This document shows, in pieces, positions 57,489 to 64,000 of a DNA stretch of 64,000 nucleotides. The position numbers and the translations under genes are program-made. Each line of letters opens with the position of its first letter. The stretch's first letter is position 1. The notes beneath the pieces were generated by a model. The model saw only the letters and a program-made list of their open reading frames with translations, was not told the origin of the DNA and made no database searches. The DNA is from Nocardiopsis potens DSM 45234 (GTDB lineage Bacteria; Actinomycetota; Actinomycetes; Streptosporangiales; Streptosporangiaceae): positions 108,272-172,271 of the forward strand of contig NZ_ANBB01000022.1 in the NCBI RefSeq assembly GCF_000341105.1, given 5' to 3'.

Positions 57489-59192
57489 ATGAAGAACAGC
57501 GCCACCGCCGCCTTCCGGGAGGCGCGCGACTTCCTGCTGGAGCACCGGGAGGACTACGAGGCGGCCCGGCGCGGCTTCCGCTGGCCGGCCCCGGAGCGGT
57601 TCAACTGGGTGCAGGACCACTTCGACCCCGCGGCCGAGGAGCACCCGGACCGGCTCGCCCTGCGGATCGTGGACGAGGAGGGCGGCGAGACCCGGGTGAC
57701 CTACCGGGAGCTGGCCGAGCGCAGCCGCCAGGTCGCGAACTGGCTGCACAACCAGGGCGTCCGGTTCGGCGACCGGATCCTGGTGATGCTGGGCAACCAG
57801 GCCGAGCTGTGGGAGACGACCCTGGCCGCGATCCGGCTGGGCGCCGTGGTCATCCCGGCGACCCCGCTGCTGACCGGCGGCGACCTGGCCGACCGGCTGG
57901 AGCGCGGCCGGGTCTCGCACGTGATCACCGACGCCGCCGACACCCCCAAGTTCGCCGGGCTGCCCGGGCACTGGACCCGGATCAGCATCGGCCACATGGA
58001 GGGCTGGCTCTCCTACGAGGACTCCCAGCACGCCGCGCTGGACTTCGCGCCCGAGCGCACCACCCGCGCCGACGACCCGCTGCTGCTCTACTTCACCTCC
58101 GGCACCACCTCGGTGCCCAAGCTGGTGCAGCACACCCAGCTCTCCTACCCGGTGGGGCACCTCACCACGATGTACTGGATCGGCATCCGCCCGGGCGACG
58201 TGCACCTCAACATCTCCTCGCCGGGCTGGGCCAAGCACGCCTGGAGCAACGTCTTCGCCCCGCTGAACGCGCAGGCCACCGTGCTCGCGGTGAACCAGGG
58301 CCGGTTCGACGCCGCGGCCCTGCTGGACCAGGTCGTGCGCTGCGGGGTGGACACCTTCTGCGCCCCGCCGACGGTGTGGCGCATGCTCATCCAGGCCGAC
58401 CTGGGCCGGTGGAAGGTCGGGGTGCGCGAGGCGGTCTCCGCCGGGGAGCCGCTCAACCCCGAGGTGATCGAGCAGGTCCGGGCCGCCTGGGGGCTGACCG
58501 TGCGGGACGGCTTCGGCCAGACCGAGACGACGCTGCTGGTCGGCAACTCCCCCGGCCAGGAGGTGCGCCCCGGGTCGATGGGGCGGCCGATGCCCGGCTA
58601 CGACATCGTGCTGGAGGACCCGGCCTCCGAAGAGCTCTCCGACCAGGGCGAGATCTGCGTGGCGCTGGAGAACGCCCCGGTCGGCGTGATGGCCGGCTAC
58701 CGGGACGGCGACGAGATGACCGCCCGGGTGATGCGCGGCGGCCGGTACCACACCGGCGACGTGGCCTCCCGGGACGCCGACGGCCACATCACCTACATCG
58801 GCCGCGGCGACGACGTCTTCAAGGCCTCCGACTACCGCATCTCCCCCTTCGAGCTGGAGAGCGTGCTGATCGAGCACGCCGCCGTCGCCGAGGCGGCGGT
58901 GGTCCCCTCCCCCGACCCGGTCCGGCTCTCGGTGCCCAAGGCCTACATCGCCCTGGTCGAGGGCGAGGAGCCCGGCGCCGAGCTGGCCCGGTCGATCCTG
59001 GAGTTCTGCCGGGAGCGGCTCGCGCCCTACAAGCGGGTCCGGCGGCTGGAGTTCGCCCCGCTGCCCAAGACGATCTCCGGCAAGATCCGCCGGGTGGAGC
59101 TGCGCACCGCGGAGGGCGGCCGCGACCCGGGGGAGGCGGCCCGCAACCCGCACGAGTACTGGGAGGAGGACTTCCCCGGGCTGAAGGGGTGA
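57489..59192 (+). CDS. Acyl-CoA synthetase (AMP-binding, medium-chain/acetate type)
   Basis: 567 residues. Adenylate-forming enzyme: YFTSGTTSVPKLVQH (P-loop), DGFGQTETT, YHTGDVASRD, GRGDDVFKASDYRISPFE hinge and a C-terminal KTISGKIRR with the catalytic lysine. Activates a carboxylate, probably a medium-chain or aryl acid, by the AMP route. GGAGG before ATG 57489. No partner gene in an operon. Confidence 0.92.
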   Translation: MKNSATAAFREARDFLLEHREDYEAARRGFRWPAPERFNWVQDHFDPAAEEHPDRLALRIVDEEGGETRVTYRELAERSRQVANWLHNQGVRFGDRILVMLGNQAELWETTLAAIRLGAVVIPATPLLTGGDLADRLERGRVSHVITDAADTPKFAGLPGHWTRISIGHMEGWLSYEDSQHAALDFAPERTTRADDPLLLYFTSGTTSVPKLVQHTQLSYPVGHLTTMYWIGIRPGDVHLNISSPGWAKHAWSNVFAPLNAQATVLAVNQGRFDAAALLDQVVRCGVDTFCAPPTVWRMLIQADLGRWKVGVREAVSAGEPLNPEVIEQVRAAWGLTVRDGFGQTETTLLVGNSPGQEVRPGSMGRPMPGYDIVLEDPASEELSDQGEICVALENAPVGVMAGYRDGDEMTARVMRGGRYHTGDVASRDADGHITYIGRGDDVFKASDYRISPFELESVLIEHAAVAEAAVVPSPDPVRLSVPKAYIALVEGEEPGAELARSILEFCRERLAPYKRVRRLEFAPLPKTISGKIRRVELRTAEGGRDPGEAARNPHEYWEEDFPGLKG

Positions 59193-59333
59193 CCGGCGGG
59201 GAGGGCCCGCCCGGCCCGGCCCTCCCTGATGAGCCGCACCACACTCGACCCGCGCCGCCCGCCGGTCCGCCCGCCAGCCGCTAGGGTGCAGATGGGCAGT
59301 TCAGGCATGCTTGGGAGAGGACTCGGCGCAGCG

Positions 59334-60389
59334 ATGATGAGCACGAACGACACCCGGATCACCAGCTACACGCCGCTGATCGCCCCGCGGGACCTGCTCG
59401 CCGAGCTGCCGATGGGGCCGGAGCGCAGCGACCTGGTCGCCGACGCCCGCGCCGAGGTCAAGCGGGTGCTGGACGGCGAGGACGACCGGCTGCTGGTCAT
59501 CGTCGGCCCCTGCTCGGTGCACGACCCCGCCGCCGCGCTGGACTACGCGCGCCGGCTCAAGGCGCTCACCCCCGCGCTCAGCGCCGACCTGTGCATCGTG
59601 ATGCGGGTCTACTTCGAGAAGCCGCGCACCACGCTCGGCTGGAAGGGCCTGATCAACGACCCGCGCCTGGACGAGAGCCACGACGTGCACCGCGGCCTGC
59701 GCACCGCGCGCAAGCTGCTGCTGGACATCAACTCCCTGGGCGTCCCGGCGGGCACCGAGTTCCTCGACCCGATCACCCCGCAGTACATCGCCGACGCGGT
59801 GAGCTGGGGCGCCATCGGCGCCCGCACCACCGAGAGCCAGGTGCACCGCCAGCTCAGCAGCGGCCTGAGCATGCCGGTCGGGTTCAAGAACGGCACCGAC
59901 GGCGACGTGCAGGTCGCGGTGGACGCCTGCGGGGCGGCCGCCGCCTCGCACACCTTCTTCGGCGTCGACCCGGCCGGCGCCGGCTCGGTCGTCGTCACCT
60001 CCGGCAACGCCGACTGCCACGTCATCCTGCGCGGTGGCCGCTCCGGCCCCAACCACGGCGCCGAGGACGTCGGGGCGGCGCTGGACACCATCGAGGCGGC
60101 CGGGCTGCGCCGCCGCGTCATGATCGACGCCAGCCACGCCAACAGCGGCAAGGACCACAAGCGCCAGCCGCTGGTCGCCCAGGCCATCGCCGACCAGATC
60201 GCCGAGGGGCAGCAGGGCATCGCGGGCGTCATGCTGGAGAGCTTCATCGAGGAGGGGGCGCAGAAGCTGGGCGACCCCGCCGAGCTGGTCTACGGGCAGT
60301 CCATCACCGACAAGTGCATGAGCTGGTCCACCACCGAGCAGGTGCTGCAGGGCCTGGCCGAGGCGGTCCGCGCCCGCCGCAAGGCCTGA
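59334..60389 (+). CDS. Class I 3-deoxy-7-phosphoheptulonate synthase
   Basis: First step of the shikimate pathway: phosphoenolpyruvate plus erythrose-4-phosphate to DAHP. 351 residues. VGPCSVHDP, RVYFEKPRT, GARTTESQVHR, and DASHANSGKDH match the AroF/G/H (class I alpha) type, different from the class II enzyme most streptomycetes use. Start ATG 59334 or 59337; ATG 59292 would add a Gly-rich tail. Strong terminator follows. Confidence 0.92.
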   Translation: MMSTNDTRITSYTPLIAPRDLLAELPMGPERSDLVADARAEVKRVLDGEDDRLLVIVGPCSVHDPAAALDYARRLKALTPALSADLCIVMRVYFEKPRTTLGWKGLINDPRLDESHDVHRGLRTARKLLLDINSLGVPAGTEFLDPITPQYIADAVSWGAIGARTTESQVHRQLSSGLSMPVGFKNGTDGDVQVAVDACGAAAASHTFFGVDPAGAGSVVVTSGNADCHVILRGGRSGPNHGAEDVGAALDTIEAAGLRRRVMIDASHANSGKDHKRQPLVAQAIADQIAEGQQGIAGVMLESFIEEGAQKLGDPAELVYGQSITDKCMSWSTTEQVLQGLAEAVRARRKA

Positions 60390-60397
60390 CCCGGGGA

Positions 60398-60442
60398 GCG
60401 CACGGCCCCGCGGCGCTTCCGCCGCGGGGCCTCGCCGTGCGC
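60398..60442 (+). terminator. Terminator of the DAHP synthase gene
   Basis: Two-part stem, 60398-60406 with 60434-60442 and 60406-60415 with 60420-60429, closed by CTTC. It begins 8 bases after the stop codon. Very stable; no long U-tract, as usual in this genome. Confidence 0.75.
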
Positions 60443-60599
60443 GCGCCGGTCCGCCGGAGGACCCCCGCTCGCCGCTGCCCCCTCCCGCCGGGCCGGAGCG
60501 CGGCGTGCGGGCGGTGCCGCGGCACGGCGCCCCCGGCCCGCGCCGCCCGGGCCTGGGATGTGACCGGCGCCGCTGCTAGGCTGGCTCCCGGTCGCCGAC

Positions 60600-60795
60600 C
60601 CCGTGCGGGAGAGCGCCCGCGCAGCCGGCGCGGGCCGCCGAAGGAGCAATTCCTCCCCAGAGAACCTCTCAGGCGCGACGGACCGCACGGACGAGACCAC
60701 TCTGGAAAGCAGGGGCGCCGGTGCCCCTCGCCGAAGGTGCAAGCCGCGCCGTGCGCGCGGTGAAGCTCTCAGGCACCGATGACAGAGGGGGAGGA
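60600..60795 (+). ncRNA. Tandem glycine riboswitch
   Basis: Two aptamers in a row. First: GCGGGAGAGC, GCCGAAGGAGCAA, AACCTCTCAGGC, GACGGACCG, ACTCTGGAAAGC. Second: GCCGAAGGTGCAAG, GAAGCTCTCAGGCACCGATGACAGAGGGGG. These are the conserved blocks of the glycine (gcvT) aptamer in the right order. It switches on glycine cleavage when glycine is abundant. Placed 50 bases before gcvT. Confidence 0.95.
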
Positions 60796-60844
60796 TGGCC
60801 ACAGCGCTGGTTTCCGACCGACGACCATCCTCTCAGGAGTCACC
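60790..60844 (+). promoter_or_regulatory. Expression platform of the glycine riboswitch
   Basis: GAGGATGG (60791-60798) and CCATCCTC (60825-60832) form a perfect eight-base stem next to the ribosome binding site AGGAG (60835-60839) of gcvT. No U-tract follows, so control of translation start seems likelier than termination. Inference from positions. Confidence 0.6.
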
Positions 60845-61966
60845 ATGACAGCCGCCGGCAGCGATTCCGCGGAGCTGCGCGAGACGCCGCTCCGCGCCGC
60901 CCACGAGGCGCTCGGCGCCACCCTCGTCGACTTCGCGGGCTGGCTGATGCCGCTCCGCTACAGCAGCGAGAAGGCCGAGCACACCGCGGTCCGGGAGAAG
61001 GCCGGGCTCTTCGACCTGTCCCACATGGGCGAGATCCACCTGCTCGGCCCGGAGGCCGCCGCCGCGCTCGACCACGCCCTGGTCGGCCACCTGTCCAAGG
61101 TCGCGGTGGGCCGGGCCCGCTACACGATGATCACCGACGCCGACGGCGGCGTCCTGGACGACCTCATCGTCTACCGGCTCGCCGAGGAGCACTACCTGGT
61201 GGTGGCCAACGCGGCCAACGCCGGCACGGTGCTGGCCGCGCTCACCGAGCGCGCCGCCGGCTTCGACGCCCGGATCGAGGACCGCTCCGCCGGGACCGCG
61301 CTGATCGCGCTCCAGGGCCCGGCCGCGGTGGCGATCCTCGCCCCGCTGACCGACGCCGACCTGGACGGGATCAAGTACTACGCGGGCTACCGGCACACCG
61401 TGGCCGGGCACCCGGTGCTGCTCGCCCGCACCGGCTACACCGGCGAGGACGGCTTCGAGCTCTTCGTCGACGCCGCCGAGGCCCCCGCGCTGTGGGAGGC
61501 CCTGCTCAAGGCCGGCGAACCGCACGGGCTGGTGCCCGCCGGGCTGTCCTCCCGGGACACCCTGCGCCTGGAGGCCGGGATGCCGCTGTACGGCCAGGAG
61601 CTGAGCCGGGACCTCACCCCGTTCGACGCCGGCCAGGGCCGGGTGGTCAAGTTCGAGAAGGAGGGCGACTTCGTCGGCCGCGAGGCGCTGCGGCGCGCCG
61701 CGGACCGGGGCCGCTCCCGCAAGCTCATCGGGCTGGTCGGCCGGGGCCGCCGCCCGGTGCGCAAGGGCATGCCGGTGCTGCGCGACGGGGTCGAAGTGGG
61801 ATCGGTCACCAGCGGCGCGCCCTCCCCGACCCTCGGCAAGCCGATCGCCATGGCCTACGTCGACGCGGAACTGGACACCTCCACCGGCGCGTTCAGCGTG
61901 GACGTCCGCGGCCGCGGCGAGGAGGTCGACGTGGTCGACCTGCCGTTCTACAAGCGGGAGCGCTAG
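60845..61966 (+). CDS. gcvT: Aminomethyltransferase, glycine cleavage T-protein
   Basis: 373 residues. Transfers the methylene group from lipoyl-aminomethyl-H to tetrahydrofolate, releasing ammonia. Folate-binding motifs FDLSHMGEI, ALQGP, RTGYTGEDGFELF and RDTLRLEAGMPLYG; C-terminal domain with KFEKEGDFVGREAL. ATG 60845 has AGGAG and follows the riboswitch. Heads the glycine catabolic block; gcvH and glyA follow after a spacer. Confidence 0.96.
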   Translation: MTAAGSDSAELRETPLRAAHEALGATLVDFAGWLMPLRYSSEKAEHTAVREKAGLFDLSHMGEIHLLGPEAAAALDHALVGHLSKVAVGRARYTMITDADGGVLDDLIVYRLAEEHYLVVANAANAGTVLAALTERAAGFDARIEDRSAGTALIALQGPAAVAILAPLTDADLDGIKYYAGYRHTVAGHPVLLARTGYTGEDGFELFVDAAEAPALWEALLKAGEPHGLVPAGLSSRDTLRLEAGMPLYGQELSRDLTPFDAGQGRVVKFEKEGDFVGREALRRAADRGRSRKLIGLVGRGRRPVRKGMPVLRDGVEVGSVTSGAPSPTLGKPIAMAYVDAELDTSTGAFSVDVRGRGEEVDVVDLPFYKRER

Positions 61967-61976
61967 CCCGCCGGCC

Positions 61977-62008
61977 CGCGTCCGGTGCCCGCAGGCGCCC
62001 CGGACGCG
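61977..62008 (+). terminator. Terminator-like hairpin after gcvT
   Basis: Perfect nine-base arms CGCGTCCGG (61977-61985) and CCGGACGCG (62000-62008). The 152 bases from here to gcvH contain AT-richer patches (for example ACAATTTGC) that may hold a separate gcvH promoter. Confidence 0.55.
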
Positions 62009-62160
62009 GACCTGGCGTGCGCTCCGCCCCCGCCACCCGGCACAATTTGCAGGTGGGTGGGGTGCGGACCGCGACAGAGGCCTGCACTCCGAGGCCGAGG
62101 TCGCGCGCAGCGGACGGGCGCGGACCGGTCGACAGCACAGATCCTCCTGGAGAATCCAAA

Positions 62161-62541
62161 TTGAGCGTTCCCGCTGAGCTGAGCTACACCAACGAGCACG
62201 AGTGGGTGGCCGTCAACGAAGGCATCGCCACCGTCGGCATCACCAAGTTCGCCGCCGAGTCCCTGGGCGACATCGTCTTCGTCGAGCCCCCGGAGTCCGG
62301 CGCCGCCGTCTCCGCCGGGGACACCTGCGGCGAGATCGAGTCCACCAAGTCGGTCAGCGACCTCTACGCGCCGGTCACCGGCGAGGTGGTCGAGGTCAAC
62401 CAGGCCGCGGTGGAGGACCCCGAGGTCATCGGCAGCGACCCGTACGGCCAGGGCTGGCTGTTCAAGGTCGAGCTGTCCGAGGACCCGAAGGAACTGCTCA
62501 CCGCCGAGCAGTACACCCAGCTGACCGAAGGCGAGGGCTGA
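62161..62541 (+). CDS. gcvH: Glycine cleavage H-protein
   Basis: 126 residues. Lipoyl carrier of the glycine cleavage system; the lysine in [14 protein letters not shown] is the lipoylation site. The start is TTG 62161 with TGGAG upstream, since the N-terminus of the family ([11 protein letters not shown]) begins just after it and no ATG or GTG fits. glyA follows 5 bases after the stop. gcvP is not in the window. Confidence 0.95.
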   Translation: MSVPAELSYTNEHEWVAVNEGIATVGITKFAAESLGDIVFVEPPESGAAVSAGDTCGEIESTKSVSDLYAPVTGEVVEVNQAAVEDPEVIGSDPYGQGWLFKVELSEDPKELLTAEQYTQLTEGEG

Positions 62542-62546
62542 GCAGC

Positions 62547-63818
62547 ATGAGCGACCAGGACAACCTTCTCGACCGCACGCTCGCCGACTTCGACCCCGAG
62601 GTCGCCGCGGCCGTGGACAGCGAGCTGTCCCGCCAGCGCGGCACCCTGGAGATGATCGCCTCGGAGAACTTCGCCCCGCGCGCCGTGCTGGAGGCGCAGG
62701 GCACCGTTCTCACCAACAAGTACGCCGAGGGCTACCCGGGCCGCCGCTACTACGGCGGCTGCGAGCACGTGGACGTCGTCGAGCAGCTCGCCATCGACCG
62801 GGCCAAGGCCCTGTTCGGCGCCGAGCACGCCAACGTCCAGCCGCACTCCGGCGCCCAGGCCAACACCGCGGTCTACTTCTCCCTGCTCAAGCCGGGCGAC
62901 ACCATCCTCGGGCTGGACCTGGCGCACGGCGGCCACCTCACCCACGGGATGAAGATCAACTACTCCGGGAAGATCCTCAACCCGGTCCCGTACCACGTCC
63001 GCGACGCCGACGGCCTGGTCGACTACGACGAGGTGGCCAAGCTCGCCGAGGAGCACCGGCCGGCGATGATCGTGGCCGGCTGGTCGGCCTACCCGCGGCA
63101 GCTGGACTTCGCCCGGTTCCGGGAGATCGCCGACTCGGTCGGCGCCCTGCTCATGGTGGACATGGCGCACTTCGCCGGGCTGGTCGCGGCCGGGCTGCAC
63201 CCCAACCCGGTGCCGCACGCCGACATCGTCACCACCACCACGCACAAGACCCTGGGCGGCCCGCGCGGCGGCCTGATCCTGTGCAAGCAGGAGTACGCCA
63301 AGAAGATCAACTCCGCGGTCTTCCCGGGCATGCAGGGCGGCCCGCTGGAGCACGTGATCGCCGCCAAGGCCGTCGCGCTGAAGGCCGCCGCCTCCGAGGA
63401 GTTCGCCGACCGGCAGCGCCGCACCGTGGCCGGCGCGCGGCTGCTCGCCGAGCGGCTCACCCAGGCCGACGCCGCCGAGGCGGGGGTCAAGGTGGCCAGC
63501 GGCGGGACCGACGTCCACCTGGTCCTGGTCGACCTGGTCGACTCCGAGCTCGACGGCCAGCAGGCCGAGGACCGGCTGGACGAGATCGGCATCACGGTGA
63601 ACCGCAACGCGGTGCCGAACGACCCGCGGCCGCCGATGGTCACCTCCGGGCTGCGCATCGGCACCCCGGCGCTGGCCTCCCGGGGCTTCGGCGACGCCGA
63701 CTTCACCGAGGTCGCCGACATCATCGCCGAGGCGCTCAAGCCGGGCTACGACTCCGCCGCGCTGCGCGGCCGGGTCGAGGCGCTGGTGCGCAAGCACCCG
63801 CTCTACCCGGGCCTGTAG
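62547..63818 (+). CDS. glyA: Serine hydroxymethyltransferase
   Basis: 423 residues. PLP enzyme interconverting serine and glycine with tetrahydrofolate. [41 protein letters not shown] and the PLP lysine in [17 protein letters not shown] 62547 with GAGGG upstream. Forms an operon with gcvH, linking glycine cleavage to serine synthesis. Confidence 0.97.
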   Translation: MSDQDNLLDRTLADFDPEVAAAVDSELSRQRGTLEMIASENFAPRAVLEAQGTVLTNKYAEGYPGRRYYGGCEHVDVVEQLAIDRAKALFGAEHANVQPHSGAQANTAVYFSLLKPGDTILGLDLAHGGHLTHGMKINYSGKILNPVPYHVRDADGLVDYDEVAKLAEEHRPAMIVAGWSAYPRQLDFARFREIADSVGALLMVDMAHFAGLVAAGLHPNPVPHADIVTTTTHKTLGGPRGGLILCKQEYAKKINSAVFPGMQGGPLEHVIAAKAVALKAAASEEFADRQRRTVAGARLLAERLTQADAAEAGVKVASGGTDVHLVLVDLVDSELDGQQAEDRLDEIGITVNRNAVPNDPRPPMVTSGLRIGTPALASRGFGDADFTEVADIIAEALKPGYDSAALRGRVEALVRKHPLYPGL

Positions 63819-63850
63819 CCGGCCCTTCCGGTCCGGCCGGTCCGTCCGGC

Positions 63851-63900
63851 GGCAGCCGGGTCGAGCGCGCCCCGCCCGGGGCGGGCGCGGCCCGGCTGCC
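63851..63900 (+). terminator. Terminator of glyA
   Basis: Perfect 10-base arms GGCAGCCGGG (63851-63860) and CCCGGCTGCC (63891-63900) enclose a second G/C stem. It begins 32 bases after the glyA stop. Confidence 0.7.
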
Positions 63901-63937
63901 CCCGTTTCCGGCGGCCCCGCCCAGGAGGGGCCGCCCG

Positions 63938-64000
63938 CACAGCCACACAGCCACACAGCCACACAGCCACACAGCCACACAGCCACACAGCCACACAGCC
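63938..64000. repeat. Octanucleotide tandem repeat running into the window edge
   Basis: The unit AGCCACAC repeats perfectly about seven and a half times from 63941 to the last base, with CAC before it. Its end is not seen. The minus strand translates to a Val/Trp/Leu/Cys/Gly periodic peptide, but coding is doubtful. Confidence 0.9.

Noticed and set aside
63736..63996. Minus-strand frame with repeated Val-Trp-Leu-Cys-Gly peptide
   Set aside because: Product of translating the octanucleotide repeat and the glyA end; no start signals and no family.

Overview
The window is about 74% GC with strongly G/C-biased third codon positions, GTG and TTG starts, short ATGA/GTGA overlaps and typical actinobacterial families (AsnC-type stand-alone domain, DUF3515, DUF1707, DUF3817, DUF6114/DUF6230, SHOCT proteins, HspR/HAIR-controlled lon). 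It looks like chromosomal DNA of a high-GC filamentous actinomycete, most likely a Nocardiopsaceae-type organism; the genus is inference. I saw no rRNA, tRNA, CRISPR array, prophage or intact insertion sequence.

Layout. 1-5.2 kb: housekeeping block, recG (minus, cut by the window start), rpmB, a membrane-anchored CBM2-like protein, thiL, a single-domain AsnC-like protein and a DUF3515 lipoprotein. 5.4-11.6 kb: cydA-cydB-cydD-cydC, cytochrome bd oxidase with its maturation ABC exporter, behind a long dyad operator. 11.8-17.5 kb: DUF1707 and DUF3817 proteins, a RelE-like/UvrD fusion helicase behind a structured leader, and the DUF6114/DUF6230 pair. 17.7-25.5 kb: an oxidative lipid/steroid-type region with a GMC (ChoD-like) oxidase, alpha/beta hydrolase, MerR regulator, SDR, AurF-like di-iron oxygenase, Baeyer-Villiger-type flavin monooxygenase and DUF4873 protein. 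25.6-30.8 kb: adenosine deaminase, DUF1537 kinase, MFS exporter and Gfo/Idh/MocA oxidoreductase.

30.8-36.5 kb is the most unusual part. An intact lon is followed by a Ser/Thr kinase fused to a seven-repeat WD40 propeller, and beyond it by a second, diverged copy of the lon 3' end plus the broken end of a convergent gene. The kinase gene is thus bracketed by direct repeats of the lon 3' region, as expected for an insertion or recombination event at the end of lon. 36.5-39.9 kb: a sugar ABC importer (binding protein and two permeases, no ATPase) with a DasR-like operator. 39.9-48.8 kb: a NarL-type two-component pair, SHOCT and membrane proteins, an anchored unknown protein, a fructosamine-kinase family protein with a low-molecular-weight phosphatase, and a three-gene signalling cassette (receiver-PP2C phosphatase, CHASE3-like histidine kinase, Rcp1-like receiver).

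49-60.4 kb: heme oxygenase, TetR regulator, a nested inverted-repeat element, a catalytically degenerate DEDDh-exonuclease homologue, AnsA-type asparaginase, a ferredoxin reductase overlapping a convergent three-cysteine ferredoxin, proline iminopeptidase, a DUF4429-SHOCT protein, an acyl-CoA synthetase and a class I DAHP synthase. 60.6-63.8 kb: a tandem glycine riboswitch leading into gcvT, gcvH and glyA (glycine cleavage and one-carbon supply; gcvP is not in the window). The window ends inside an octanucleotide tandem repeat.

Nearly all coding space is explained by recognisable families. The best candidates for something new are the lon-end-bracketed WD40 kinase, the leader of the RelE-UvrD helicase with mutually exclusive pairings, and the nested inverted-repeat element near 51 kb.
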